A DNA stretch of 37,020 nucleotides from Entrophospora sp. SA101 (GCA_958430865.1 CAUDNR010004357.1:1-37020), one strand, 5' to 3'; positions 8,986 to 21,437 are shown, counted from the first letter of the stretch. Numbers and translations: made by a program. The notes: generated from the letters alone by a model not told the origin.

Positions 8986-10989
8986 TTTTTTTTAAAAAAA
9001 ATTAAATCCAGGTAATTGAATATGCCCAAAATTCCTTAACGAGAGCGAATAAATCCTGGAGTCTCATTCAATTCATACTGTTATTGAAAGTAGCACACAT
9101 TATCAAAATTTAGTTCAAAATTTAATCATACCTATGATCAATTGAATAATAAAATATCCTTCCTTCCTTACCAATGAATTTGAAAAAAAAATTTTATAAT
9201 AATAATTTCTAAAATGTGATAATCTCTTGTGTAGGTGGTAACGTTTTAGGAGAATGTAAATATTCCATTTTTTTTAATTATGATATAAAAAAGAAAAGAC
9301 ACTTGATGCGCATCAAAAAAAAATAAAAATAAAAATAAAAAATAATGACACGGCATTGAAAATTAATAATAATAATAACAACAACAATAATGATAATGAT
9401 GATTTGAATTGTTTTTGTTTGTCTTGTCATATTTATTTAGCAAATTTAAATAGTCTTTCATTCCCCCGAATTGCGAATTAAATAAAAAAAAAGAATACAT
9501 TTTATCATTACAAACCTTTTTAAAAGATAATGGCTTGCATGATTGGAATAATTATGCTATGCTAATAGTTTGGAGAAAAAAAATCCAATTCTGCCTCGAT
9601 TGTTATATCTAATTAAAAGATATTCACCACATAACTTTATTTAGATATGTGTAACATTAGAAGAATAATTCGTATATACAAATAAGTGTCAATAATCCCA
9701 CAAACAACGGTGATTAGATCTTATAAACAGGTTTTTTTCACACACACATGAAGATCATATCACTACAGACATGCCATTGTCCTGCTACAGCGTTAAATAA
9801 CATCAACTTTTAAAACATGAACTTTGAATTGAAGATTGGTTTGGTAAATGAGCAGAAGAAATAATAATAATAATAATGTAACTGAAAACAAAAGTCATTT
9901 ACCAAAATAACAAGCGTTTCCATCTTCAAAATCAGGAGATTTTATATATTATTGTCATGTATTTGGCATTTTTGGATTGAAACAGTTTTTGATCTTCAAA
10001 ATTACTAGTGATAAATGGTTACACGTGACATTAATTATATTTCAAACGCTTAAAAATTCCCCCGTGTAAATAAAATAAAATAAAATAAATAAATAAATTA
10101 ATTAATTAATAAATTAATTAATTAATCTATTCATAGAAATCAAACCACGAATTCAAATTTTAAGTTTGAGAAAATGTCTGATCGTGAGTTTAACTTTATA
10201 TCATTGTTAATTTACCGGCAAGAAATATCGATTGAATATTCTTTTCAAAAAAAAACCCCCATATTTATTGAAATATTAGTTTCATATGCCACATACCCAC
10301 CAGCAAATATGCGTCATCATTCGCTCCAAAGATACTAAAAAGGATATTGCATCAGACATATATTTGATCGACCGATCGATGGTGAAGTCTGCAGTTCCAT
10401 CCATTCATTTATTCACGGGGGTGAATGAATGACTACGTTTGTGAAAAAATAAAAAATAAATTTTTTCAATTAAAAAAGCGAGACGAGCTTCGACAGTAAA
10501 GTTGGATAGATCAATCATTAAACAACTTAATTCATCAACTTTTATCTTAGCTAAATTTTACAATCCATTGAAATCGATCCATTCAGGAATTGGTTCCTCA
10601 TAGAAACTAATTTCTTTGATTTAGATATTAATAATATGAATGGAATGGACTCTTTAACATCTGACACTCATCCTTTATAGATAATTTATAACTTGCATGT
10701 GAAAACGAATTTTTTGTTAAAATAATGATTTTCTGATATTTATATATATACAAAGTATATAAAGCAAGAGAATTCCCGTCTCTGAAAAAAAAAATTTTTA
10801 CCTTACTACAATAAAATATAGAAATATTGAAAACAACCTTCTTTATTTAAATAATCCCTTTCACGAAGTCTCGCTAATTGCAAGCAAGGAATAAAAGTTT
10901 TTTTTTTCTTGCGCATACACTCTTCTTCCTACTTTTCCTTTTCCCGTCATTCCTAATATCAAAAAAAAGAATTTTTAAATAATAAAAAA
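8986..10989. other. Long upstream region of the secreted-protein gene (left copy)
   Basis: Two kilobases contain no supported ORF. Visible features are an AATTAATTAATT array at about 10085-10126, a CGATCGACCGATCGATGG cluster at about 10366-10382, and a single copy (9818-9923) of the segment that is doubled in the other arm. The final ~130 bases are a C/T-rich leader (CTCTTCTTCCTACTTTTCC). Confidence 0.4.
10755..10764 (+). promoter_or_regulatory. Possible TATA box of the secreted-protein gene
   Basis: GTATATAAAG lies about 225 bases before the ATG at 10990, followed by a less A/T-rich stretch and a pyrimidine-rich leader. The A/T background makes TATA-like words common, so support is modest. 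The mirrored copy is at 35136-35145. Confidence 0.3.
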
Positions 10990-11941
10990 ATGTTGATGAA
11001 AAATTTTTTTGTTATTTTCGCTTTACTCCTTCTTGCTCTAGCAGACCTAGGTTCCTCAGCACCACAAAAAAGAGGCCCAGCATCACCAGCATTAGAACCA
11101 TTTGATATCGCCACAGTAGCAGCCGGTGTGAATGCAAAAGACCCTTTTGCTGGTCTTTCAAAAGATTGTCAAGCTGCACTCAACAAAATTATCCAATCAA
11201 ACCTTATGACTTGTTTACCAATGGATGCAATAATTAAATTAATGGGACAACCAGCTTTACTTGCCGAACTTCAAAAAGATCCACTTCATGCTCTTCCCAA
11301 ACTTAAACCAACCTTTGATGATGCCTGCTCAGTAACGAAATGCAAAGATGCTGATGTTCAAAATGCTGCAGCAACAGTATTAGGTGGATGTGCAACTGAC
11401 TTGGCTGCCAAAGTACCAATTGCCGAGCTTATATTCGCAGGGCTTGTTATTTACACACCAGCAATAGATATTATTTGCTTCAAAGATCATGCAGCCGATT
11501 ATTGCCTCTTCGAAACAGATGCCATTCTCCTCTCATTACCACCACCGCCACCAGGACTCGTAATCCCAGGTTTAGAGAAAGCTCCTCCTCTTCTTGCATC
11601 AGTTGCGATTACAGCACCAAGTAATGTATGCACACCATGTAACAAGGCTATTATCAACACTTTCTTTGATTACTACAAAAAGACACCAATATTTGAGCAA
11701 GTATTGGCATCTATTGGTTATGATGACAAGAAAAATGGTTTTGTTAATCTTGCAGTTGATGTGAAATGTGGACTTATTCCATTCAATGGTAAATATATGA
11801 CATTTTGCATATCTTTTATGTCTTTATAATAATAAGCGTATGTAAATAATAATAAATATCAATTGTCTTTGTTTTTTAATTATTCTAGATGGCAACGTAG
11901 GTGATCCATCAAAAGGTCCAGATCCACCAATCCCTCATTAA
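10990..11941 (+). CDS. Secreted Cys-rich DUF7729-like protein (left copy)
   Basis: Two exons, 10990-11788 and 11889-11941, joined at a phase-1 GT-AG intron, give 283 residues. Residues 1-23 are a strong signal peptide (a hydrophobic core after MLMKNFF). It is followed by APQKR, a dibasic site at 27-28 suitable for Kex2-type processing. The mature part has ten cysteines in the order DC, TC, AC, KC, GC, IC, YC, VCTPC and KC. This spacing, and blocks such as LMTCLPMDAIIKL, GLVIYTPAIDIICF and a late CxxC, resemble the fungal secreted DUF7729 family as I remember it. A PPPPPG loop sits near residue 188. I see no GPI signal: the tail is short and polar (SKGPDPPIPH). It probably works at the cell surface or is released; the function of the family is unknown. 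A second copy lies in inverse orientation at 33959-34910. Confidence 0.8.
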
Positions 11942-12080
11942 TTTATTAATTTATTCGTATATTTATTATTATAATTTTGATCTAAAAACTTTAAAAATAA
12001 ATTAAAATATGTATACTGTTACACCTACAATTATTATAAATAAAAAGAAATATTCTTAAAATACATTTTATATTATAACC

Positions 12081-12146
12081 CATTCATCCGCCCATTCATC
12101 CATTCATCCATTCATCCATTCATCCATTCATCCATCCATTCATTCA
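12081..12146 (+). repeat. CATTCATC minisatellite
   Basis: Eight-base units CATTCATC, with CATC and CGCC variants, run for about 65 bases after the secreted-protein gene. The mirrored array is at 33754-33819 with the same length. Confidence 0.85.
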
Positions 12147-12904
12147 CATTAATTTGTTATGAAAGAGTGAATGAAACAAATATAAATAAATAAAATGGAA
12201 AAAAAAAACTGACCATTATTTAATAAAAAAATTATTAATAAACTTTGATTTCGTAATCTTATTAAATTATACATTTATTATATAATAAATATCATAATTA
12301 CATAAAAAAAATTTTTATAATAAAGGCCACGAGGACATTTCAACAACAATAGTAAATAATACGTAATAATAATAGATAACTTTAAATAGCCGTAAAAATA
12401 TGTAACTGAAAAATCTATTAAATATTAAATAATTTTAAATATTTGAAGATCTTGACATTCATTATTATTATATTGAGGGGAGGGGTAAACGTGTGCGAGC
12501 GAGTGAGTGAGTGAGTGAGTGGGAAGAATAAAAAAATTTTATTATATTAATTAAAAAATTAATTTCCAACTAATATATTAAGCAAAGATGGATTGTTTGT
12601 TTGTGTGTATATTGAAAGGAGAAAAATAAAGTATTATAATTTTTTTTTTGTACAAATGTCGTGTAACTAATCATGGCTTATTTTTCTTTTATATTATAAT
12701 TAATATAAATAAATAATACTATAACGATAATAATCAAAAGTATGAATGATTTTTTTTGACTATTAATATGATTAATTATATATATAGAAAAATAACTTTT
12801 TGTTTTTTGTGTAATAATTGATTTTTTTAATAAAAAGGCCATGTTTGAATCATCACATCCCTCTCTTCCTCACCAACGCACTTAGGTTTTTAAATTATTT
12901 TTTC

Positions 12905-13035
12905 TTCTCTCTCTCTCTCTCTCTTCTCTACTTTCATTTCTCTCTTCTCTCATTTTATTTTCTTTCTTTACTTTCACTCTTTATTCTCTCAGTAAAATAT
13001 ATTATACCATATATTATATATATTTTATATGTTAT

Positions 13036-13072
<37 letters not shown>
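12905..13072 (+). repeat. CT tract and (AT)16 microsatellite
   Basis: A CT/TCTC tract begins at about 12905, and an uninterrupted (AT)16 run occupies 13041-13072. The mirrored runs (32828-32859 for AT) are of equal length. This is unexpected for independently evolving copies. Confidence 0.8.
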
Positions 13073-13075
<3 letters not shown>

Positions 13076-13561
13076 ATATTATTTTTTAATATTAATTTCA
13101 CCACCAAAGTGCGTATAGTGTGCGAATTTCTCGTACAAAAAAAAAAAAGAAATAAAAAATCAATCAAAATTTTTTTTTTATAAATTTACAAAAAACACAT
13201 TCTTTCTAACCAACTCCAAAAGTCCTACCTATTTTTATTTTTTTTTAATAAAACAATTTAATTTAAAAAATTTAGGACATTATCAATCTTTTATTTTTTT
13301 CCTTTTAAAAATTTTTTACTTTGATTACCCTTTCTTTCTCTCTCTTCTTTCTCTCTCCTACACGCATCCCACATACGACATACACTCACTCACCCACACA
13401 TATTTCATTTTTTTTTTTTTTTTGATCAACGTTTAATGAAAATTATTAAGTTAAATAAATAAAAAAAAAACAGGTAATTTTATTTTTATTATTAGTATAT
13501 ATATATATATGTGTGTACAATATATAATAAATGTTATTTTACTTGATATGACTAGCTAAAA

Positions 13562-16500
13562 ATGTACGAAGAAAACAACAGTTCTCCTGTCACTTTGTTA
13601 ACTCAAGCTTTTCATTTACCGTCTCAATTCAATACTCTAACTACTTCCTCATCAACCACAACCTCCAACACCGCCAACACAACTTCTGCGCCAACAATCA
13701 CAGCCAACAACACGTCAATATCTATATCACCACCATCACCATCAACTGATACTAACATTCCTACTTATTACGATCAAAACAATTACGAAGATCACATTCT
13801 TCATAATCCTTGTTTTAACATGACTACTACTCCAACTATACATGTGCCACCACCAGCAGCAACATCAAATACAACATTTGATGGTAATGACTTATTTATC
13901 GGTGGTAGTAACAATGGCAACAATAATAACGTTAGAAATATTAATGAAGTAATAGGAGGAGATATGGGAATAGATATGGGAATTGGCATGAGTATGGATA
14001 TGATCGAAAGCGGAGAAGGAGTGGTAGTTAGAGGAAATGACGATGGTATTGTTGATTGGTCAAATAATAATGACTTATTTGCTCTGCCGCAAAATTTTGT
14101 TGATAAAGATCCTGCTGCCAATTGGTTAATCTCTCAAACAACAAACAATAGTAATGACAATGGTAATACGTCTAACGGCGTAATAAATAATAATATTAAT
14201 AATAATAATAATAACCATCATCATCATCATGTTATCGAAAATGATCAAACCTTTTTGACTACCCGTAATCGAAGTTTGTCAACTAACGACATTCATACTT
14301 TGTTAAAATTACAACAATTAAATCATGCTCGTACTCAACTTCACTATAATGAAAATAATGATAATGACAATAATAATGACCCTAATAATGATTTGATAAA
14401 TGCACACCAATTTCAACAATATCTTCAACAGCAATTACAACAATTACACAATCAGCAACAAAACAATGAAATTATTAGCAATGATCAAAATAACCTCGTA
14501 TTCAATCCGCATTTTAATAATCAGCATATTAATAGTCAACAACAATTCAACCCTCATAACCAATTCATTCATAATAATAATAATAATCATAATCATAATC
14601 ATAATCATATAAATGATAACCAACAATTCAATCAACATAATCATCTCAACAACAACAACAACAACAACAACAGCAACAACAGCAACAACAACAGCAACAA
14701 CAACAACAACAACAACAACAATAATGACAACAACGACAACATTAATCATCATCACATTCATCAGCATAATCATCATAATCATCATAATCATCATAATCAT
14801 CATAATCATCATAATCATCACAAGCATTCTCAATTAACCACCAGGAGTTCTGCTCCAAATTTACATGTCATAAATCATACTCAAAAAATTAACGGGTTCC
14901 AATCCAGATTCAAGCTCAATCCCGACAAAAAAACTCAAAGAAGTATGCCTAATATGCAATTATGTGCTCAAGCTCATTCAAACAAAGCCAATAACAATAT
15001 TAATATTAATAACAGTATTAATAATGGTAATTGTAATGATAATTATTTTATAGATTAGACAATTGTGATAAATATTAAATACTAATTTCTCTTTTTTTTT
15101 TTTAATAGAAAATGATTTAGTGAATGTTCATTCTTCAACATCACCACCACCGCCACCACCACCACCAACACCATCAAATAATAATACATCTCAGTCTCAA
15201 TCGTCATCTTCGTTCTTGAAACCACCACGTAGAGGTCATACACGTAAAAGATCATTATCTGCTCCTATTACACCATCTCCATCACATCAAAGTTCAAACA
15301 ATGATCATCAATCAACAATCAAAAACTCTTTTTCCTCGACTGCATCCACCCCTACCTCTACCACGCCATTAAATCAACATTTTCCAATTAAATTTTCTTT
15401 GGTTGGTTTGTCATCACCATCATCGCCATTATCATTATCATCTAGACGATCAAACGCCTTACCAATTCAGATCCAACGAAATCCAAAGCATTCACAAGCT
15501 AGTCCTCCAATGTCGTCCGAAGAATATCAACGTAAATTGAATGAAGAACTGGAAAAGGTTGATTTTGAAGATATCACTGTCAGTGAGCTCAAAGAAATGT
15601 TGAGGCAACGTGGTAAACCTGCAACTGGTAAAAAAGCTGTTCTTATGCAAAGGCTTCAAGAAGAAATTGAATTGGTCAAAGCAATGAAAAATAATAAAAA
15701 TGGTAATGGTGGTAATGATAATAACGATGCTGATGATGACAATGTTAACAACAACAATAACAATAACAATAATGGCAATAATAGTAATCTGCAATATCAA
15801 CAAATGATTACTTCACCAACAACATCATCTAGTGGTTCATCATTACAAAGATGTATTGCAAACTTACATATATCAAGTCCTCCGACACATTCTAGAAGAT
15901 TTAGCCCTTATGGTGGTGTTCCAAGTAGTCCAAGAATTATTCCCAACGGAATGAATAATATTTTTTGTAGACCAACTTCCACCAATAATAATGGTTTTAA
16001 TAACGATGATTGGCAATTTACTAATATGAAGTTGATGCAAAACCACGATCCCAATAACAATCATGAAAATAACATCAATTGCGGTAATAATAATAATGAT
16101 CATAATATTACGATTCATCATAATATTTCTCATCAGGATCTTTTTCTACAACAACAACAACAACAGCCATCATCTGCTCCTGCTACCATCACCGAATTTG
16201 ATTATGCTGCAGTTTCTTCATCATCATTATCATCATCATCGTCGTCATCATCATCTAGAACTAACACAACAACGTCTTCACCAATTGTTAATAAAAATGA
16301 AGACTTTATTATTAATCCATTTATGCTTCAACAGCAGCAGCAATTACATCAATTACATCAATTACAAGAAAGACCACCATCATCAACACCTGCAATAACT
16401 ACAGAATTCATCGAATCGTATGATTATATAAGTTCAATGTCAATGAATCCTGCTGCTGGTGTTAATACAAATGATACGAGCACAATGGCAATAAATCCTC

Positions 16501-17044
16501 AAATGCTAAGGATCAATTCATCTTCATCTTCACCAGGTGTTGAAAATATAAAACAAGAGCCAATTTCTTGTGCTCCTCTATCAACTAAAACTTCAATGTC
16601 GAGTATGCATGGTGATGACAGTCAATCATCTGCTTCTTCATCATCTTTAGCATCATCGAATGATCCAAATATAATTGTTAATGGAATGTTAGCAAATCAT
16701 CATCATCATCACCACCACCATCACCAAAATTTAGCATATCAATATCAAGAAAACGTACATGACCAACAAGTAATGATCATCAAAGCTGAAGGTAACTATC
16801 TATCTATCTTCACACACGTGTGTGCGTGTATTTATTAAAAAAGAATATAATAAAAGAATTTTTAATAATATTTTATAATTAATATATGTACTTTTTAACA
16901 GATAATTTAAATTTCCTAAATTATTCACCAGTAACAAATCCTATTCCACATAATGATCATTATCAACAATCAACTCAACATGTACCAATGCAAATTGAAC
17001 TTCAACAAGATGGATTGACATTTGGTGGTGATAATAATTGGTAA
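13562..17044 (+). CDS. SAP-domain protein with very long N/Q/H tracts (left copy)
   Basis: Exons 13562-15026, 15109-16791 and 16902-17044 join in frame at GT-AG introns (a TACTAATTT branch site in the first) and give 1096 residues. The only recognisable domain is a SAP motif at about 640-676 (DITVSELKEMLRQRGKPATG, then KKAVLMQRLQEEI), a helix-extended loop-helix that binds A/T-rich DNA in other proteins. The rest is low complexity: Ser/Thr-rich N-terminus, poly-Asn and Asn-His blocks (HHN repeats near 398-420), poly-Gln, poly-Pro at the start of exon 2, poly-Ser, and a poly-His run late in exon 2. RRGHTRKRSLSAPI and LTTRSSAPNLHV are basic or phosphorylatable patches. It is likely a nuclear DNA-binding regulator; the target is unknown. 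The identical inverse copy is at 28856-32338. Confidence 0.8.
14640..14823 (+). repeat. Coding trinucleotide and CATAAT repeats in SAP exon 1
   Basis: AAC/AGC triplets at about 14647-14720 encode poly-Asn with Ser, and CATAATCAT units at about 14764-14820 encode His-His-Asn repeats. All three forward frames and one reverse frame stay open here, which creates spurious ORFs. The mirrored array is at about 31077-31260. Confidence 0.8.
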
Positions 17045-19194
17045 TTGATAAATTGGGGAAAAAAGGGCTATCATATTATTTATTTAAGACTTTAAAAAGA
17101 TAGAATTATTTATTTATTATTTATTGTTACCCATATTACTTATTGTTATTATTGTTATTAGGCATTTAGGCATTATATAAATATTATGTATTATTTATTA
17201 TTTATTTTATTGATTTTTTTATACTTATTAAATATCCCTTCTTCACCCCTTCTTTTTTTTTAAAAAAATTTTGTAGTATAGTTTTTTTTTTGCATTTTCA
17301 TTTCCATTATTATTTTTTTATCTCTTTTTATCTCTTATATTGGGAATTTTAACAAAAAAAAAAAAAAAAAATAGATCAAGCAATTAAAAATTTTATATAA
17401 ATATTATAAATATTATATTTAAAAAACTTTACATATATATATATAAAAAATATAAATATATAAATATTAAAAAAAAAAAAAATTATATATTAACATATAT
17501 TGTGTGAAATATTGAAATTGATTCTTTTAAACATGACTCTTTAAATCTCTCACTTTTGCCCTCTCATTCGACTCCTTCATAGGCAGATTGGCATTTAAAA
17601 AGCACTTTTCTGACTCATAAAAGGGCTCAAATAATTGATCATACCCAAAAAACGAACCTAATTCTTCTTGCGGTTCATCTCGAATAAATAATTGGTCAAG
17701 GAGAAAAAATTCGAAGATTTATGATTTACCCAACAAATTGTATTTCTAGGTTTTGTGTTAAGGTTGTATCAATAAAACCTGCTGTTTGGTTTGATCAAAA
17801 TTATATAAAAAAATTAAAGTTAAATTTGATCTTTAAATAATCTTAATTGTTCGTAACAGGAATTAATCAGGGGCACAATGTCTGTTAAATTGTTATACTA
17901 CATACAAATTTTTATGCAAAACAATAGCAAAAAACGTGAAAAAAAAGAAAGCTATATTGAACTGAACTCCCGACCATGTTCAAGTGCACTAAAGCGGAAG
18001 TTCAAAATGAAACTTTTTTAAAGTTCGGTTCAAAGTTCACGCATGATGAACACGTTCAGGTTCATTAGTTGACCGACGAACGACGTTGGTCCTAAACCAC
18101 CGAAAAGCAAGTTATATTTCTGATCGTTTTTAACACTTGCTAGATAGTTTCCATCCTCTCACAACACAAGTACAGCTCAAGTCAAGCGTAAAAACAGCCA
18201 GTACCACTACTACGTGATCATTGGCGGAATGGTGTGGTTCGGGTTCGGCATAAGTTCAAATATTTAAATGCTCAGGTTCAAAAAAAGTGATACGAGCTTG
18301 TTCAAGTTCAGAGTTCAGTTGAACATAAGAACACTCTCTGCTTAATGATCCATCCACCCATCATCCATCCATGGTCTTGAGCCGAGCCATTAAAAATATG
18401 CCTTGTTCTGATTTTTGAGGAGCAAGCACAAGCACATATTTAATACTATTACTAAATTTATTGCTTTTATTATATGTCACCTATAAACCTACATGTAAAT
18501 TTTATCACTGTTTTTTTCAGCAATAGATGTGATTTTTATTCTTATTGTCATTATAAAATGGATTGATTATTTGTTTGAGCGATTGTCCAAAATTGTCCAT
18601 GTGGCAACTTATCATGCGGACATGCCCGCCCGCTCATTTTTCCGGATATTTCCGGAGCTTATTTGTCAACGAAATTGAAACTATGTGAAATCGAAATTTT
18701 ATAATTAAAATTTTGGAGTGGGATGTTTGGATATGAAATTCTGATTGGTTAATTTGAATTTCACATGCGTGAATTGCAAATTCACATAGATTTCATTTTC
18801 ACGCACAACAGGTCTATTAAAAAAATTATGAGTCGCGTGGTAAAGACTCATCTTTGATGATTATCAAATTTATACGTGTATTATTAATTAATAATCAAAA
18901 TTAAAATTATTATATTTTAGGAAATTATGGATTTTTTACTATATTAACATTAATATAGAGATAGGGAAATTGCATGAAATTTCAAAATTATGCATGGTTT
19001 GAAAAAAAAAAATCATGCGCATTGCATTTTTGTTTTCACATTTCTAATTTAATTATATAAATAAATAAATTAATAAAAATGAAAAACAAAGAGAACGAGA
19101 ATATTAAAAAATAGCTGTACAACAAACAACCAATTCGAAAAGTAGCTTCTACTAATAATGACAATGGAAAAGTATTTACCCAGTTCGGAGGACA
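17045..19194. other. Intergenic, with arm edge and GTTC-rich element
   Basis: After the SAP stop come A/T runs and the inner arm edge (17291). From 17957 to about 18323 the words GTTCAAGTTC, GGTTCGGTTC and GAACTGAACTC recur on both strands, consistent with a decayed inverted-repeat element. Short imperfect repeats (TTCCGGATATTTCCGG, TTCACATGCGTGAATTG) follow near 18640-18790. No ORF is supported. Confidence 0.4.
17957..18323. mobile_element. Possible decayed GTTC-rich inverted-repeat element
   Basis: The left end reads TTGAACTGAACTC. The right end, on the other strand, reads TTCAACTGAACTC, so about 12 of 13 bases are inverted. The interior is packed with degenerate GTTC words and is less A/T-rich than its surroundings. 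I see no target-site duplication, so the limits and the class are uncertain. Confidence 0.3.
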
Positions 19195-19350
19195 GCTTCT
19201 TCTACTAATACCAGTTTAAAAAGACAGCATCGTCTACTAATAGTGATGAAAAATAACAACAAAGTATTTTATCCAGTTCAAAGGGCAATTCGCCTTCATT
19301 AAAACTTTCATCAAATTCATCCGAACCAGTTATTTCTTTGGAATAGATTA
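19195..19350 (+). pseudogene. Ser-rich coding remnant before the kinase fragment
   Basis: One frame encodes KKTASSTNSDEK, a stop, then QQSILSSSKGNSPSLKLSSN and SSEPVISLE with a TAG end. Related but decayed units (AGCTTCTACTAATA and similar) lie just upstream at 19140-19200, so it may be a worn tandem array. It could be the disordered tail of a neighbouring kinase-family copy. This is inference from composition only. Confidence 0.3.
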
Positions 19351-19487
19351 AAAAGACATTTTAATATTAATTGTGCACAAATTTAAATATCTATTATGTA
19401 GATCAGTACCAAAGATAGATTAGATATGGAAACAACTGAAAATTTCTGATCCTATTTAGTATCAGAAAACAAGTCAAGTTTTATATA

Positions 19488-20175
19488 ATGTCATATAATA
19501 GATTATCAATTGAAAGAGAGAAATGTGTAGTTAAAATTAAGAATGAAATTTATAATAATGCAGTGGTTAATACTGATGAAGAAAGTAGAAAAGATTATTT
19601 TCTTTCATTAGTTGAAAAAAACAAGGAGCTTTCTGAAAATGAAAAAGGATTTTGTAAGGAATATTTTATTTATGGGTTGGAATTAAAAAATGCAAGAGAT
19701 AAAAGGGGAAAACCAAAAGAATGTAATAAGTGTAAGTTGACAAGATACTCTGATAGATTCTGTGAAGGCTGCATTAGCTTACAATTACAGAGTCTTTTCA
19801 TCACTTGGAAATCTGGAAATAAGTTAGTTGACAACTTTATTCAACAATGCCAAATGAAATCATCTCTGCCAACTTATATTTTAGAATGGATAACTTTTGA
19901 GCAATTTGAAAAAATAACAAAGTTGACAGAAGGTGGATTTAGTTCAATTTATATTGCCATGTGGACAAGAGGAAAAATTGTTGATTATGATGAATTATTG
20001 TAAAATTAAATCACAAACTATCATTCCTTGCTATGGTATAACCAAATTTCCAAATAATTGGAAATTATGCAATTGTTCTACCTTATGTTTCAGGTGGAAA
20101 TTTAAGGGATTATTCATGAAAAAATCATTCAAATTTAACATTAAAAGACAGTTTTATTACTTGTCTAAATTCAAA
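19488..20175 (+). pseudogene. Truncated kinase of the Rhizophagus Cys-rich family
   Basis: An ATG at 19488 opens 171 residues. They include a zinc-knuckle-like region with two CxxC pairs (KECNKCKLTRYSDRFCEGC), LQLQSLFITWKSGNKLVDNF, LEWITFEQFEKITKLTEGGF and the start of a glycine-rich loop (GGFSSIY). The order Cys-rich module, LEWI/FEQF linker and kinase N-lobe is typical of the large kinase-like family expanded in Rhizophagus. The frame stops at 20001-20003, before the catalytic lysine. Further kinase pieces follow in shifted frames: IIPCYGITKF at about 20031, and GNYAIVLPYVSGGNLRDY at about 20062-20118. The HRD and DFG segments are absent, so it cannot be an active kinase. Confidence 0.75.
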
Positions 20176-21137
20176 GAAAATTTCTTTTAAAATTTTTCTT
20201 TCTTTTGTCAGGACTGATTAGATCGACAAGGGGATTGATTTCACAGCTTATTTCACCAAAATCCAATTATATTGATCATATAATATAGAGTTTATATAAT
20301 ATATATCTTGATTACCACATACTATACAAGGACCAAAATTTTTTCGGCTTACACCTTTATTCATTTTATTAATGATAAATGATAGTTAGAAATGTTATTT
20401 ATTTACTATTACTTGAATTATCTATATATTAGTTTTATATTTATGTTACGCACGTCAAGTTAAAATGTAGACCATCACAAATTTGGATGTTATGACAAAT
20501 TTAGAGCAACTTTGTTATTAATAAAAATAAAAATCCAATCCCGCCAGAACATTTGTACAAATTTTGAGGTGGTATTATATAGTCTGTGCAGCGCTATTTT
20601 TATAAGTGGTACTTTTTCGATTTTACAATACTCTTCACATTAATATTATAAATTGTTGTGTGTAACGCCGGTCTATCCATAAAAGGATTTTTATCTATGC
20701 TAATAAAGTGTATATAAAATTCACGATTATTTTTATTTTCATAACATTAAATATCATTTAACGGTCTTTAACCAGTCTCGAGACTACATTTAAAAACCAG
20801 TTCTCTGAAAAAGGTCCATTCTTTGGAACCGAAGCCAAAATGAACAGAATGGATCCAACCTACATATTATCTAAATGAGATCATGTAGGTAATATTAGTA
20901 TTAGTGCAATATAAATAATACCTGTTTCGTATAAAATCAAAGACACTTAATAAATGAAATAAATTGTGTATTATATAATAAATTTAATATATGGTCCTCA
21001 CTCTGTTTCTCTTTAACATAAATTTTTAAATAGGTAGTTATGTATTTCTTTGAAAAGATATAATTATTTTTTTTATTTTAATTTTAATTTTATAATAGTT
21101 CTTTAAATATAATGGATGCTCTGAGCATTCTTGAACT
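20176..21137. other. Intergenic, nothing recognised
   Basis: The sequence is A/T-rich with no supported ORF. A short palindrome (GTCTCGAGAC) and the slightly GC-richer stretch around 20770-20860 may be the edge of an old repeat. Confidence 0.3.
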
Positions 21138-21315
21138 ATGCTAACATTAGGATTCCTTGCTTTGGATCTCAATCTTGCAAAACTTTGTAAAATTGTGTCT
21201 CGATTGGATTTCGTTCATTGTATATTTGTTCCAGATGAATTCCTATCAGATATACAAAAAATTAAAATTCATATTATATATGATGTCGAACCTAAAGACA
21301 CTTGCCGTAAATGAT
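21138..21315 (+). pseudogene. Small ORF disrupted by a MITE
   Basis: An ATG at 21138 opens a frame with plausible composition: MLTLGFLALDLNLAKLCKIV, then LDFVHCIFVPDEFLSDIQKI, ending within the MITE that starts at 21293. Without the MITE the frame meets TAG within a few codons, so there is little evidence that it was ever longer. No family is recognised. Confidence 0.25.
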
Positions 21316-21437
21316 TGGGCTGGTAGCTACCATTGTCGTAAATAGATACGGCTATTGCAAATAGATGCAATTGCCGTAAATATTTTATAATAGTAGTTGC
21401 CATTGCCGCAAATAACCAATTACGGCAGGTGTCTTTA
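21293..21437. mobile_element. MITE, 145 bp, same family, 8-bp target duplication
   Basis: It begins TAAAGACACTTGCCGTAA and ends TTACGGCAGGTGTCTTTA. The direct repeat GTCGAACC flanks both sides (21285-21292 and 21438-21445). The outer TAAAGAC and the inner GCCGTAA match the element at 2438-2570, so the two belong to one family. TGCCGTAAAT-type words recur inside it. It ends 161 bases before the ASNSD1 start codon and therefore sits in that gene's promoter. Confidence 0.85.

Larger units (their letters stand above)
11942..13561. other. Intergenic between secreted-protein and SAP genes (left copy)
   Basis: The region holds the CATTCATC array, a GAGTGAGTGAGTGAGTGAGTG patch near 12500, the CT and AT microsatellites, and long T runs. 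A possible 5'-UTR intron of the SAP gene spans 13474-13555 (GTAATT...GACTAG). The 121-codon frame at 12818-13183 is made of these repeats and is not called. Confidence 0.4.
8986..17291 (+). repeat. Left arm of ~8.3-kb inverted duplication
   Basis: Every feature from 9924 to 17291 recurs on the opposite strand at coordinate 45900 minus x. Outside the 106-bp indel the offset becomes 46006, so the window end (37020) pairs with 8986. Spot checks across genes, introns, the (AT)16 run, the T16 run near 13410 and the CATTCATC array show no length change, and the long ORFs translate identically. The inner edge is sharp: after GTAGTATAG and a T run the left arm continues GCATTTTCA, whereas the mirrored right side continues AATGACT. 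The outer edge lies beyond the window on the right side. The spacer is 11.3 kb. Confidence 0.95.

Noticed and set aside
12818..13183. 121-codon ORF and its mirrored copy at 32717-33082
   Set aside because: It is built from CT and AT microsatellites and T runs; the product is repeat-encoded hydrophobic sequence with no domain.
14640..14823. CRISPR-like regular repeats
   Set aside because: The units are contiguous coding triplets without spacers, in a eukaryotic gene.
14400..14837. Several long ORFs in alternative frames of SAP exon 1, and mirrored ones at 31063-31500
   Set aside because: Trinucleotide repeats keep all frames open; the products are poly-Ile, poly-Thr or poly-Val/Met shadows.
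15492..16398. Antisense and +1 ORFs within SAP exon 2
   Set aside because: They are shadows of the spliced SAP gene, which has a recognised domain and consistent splice sites.
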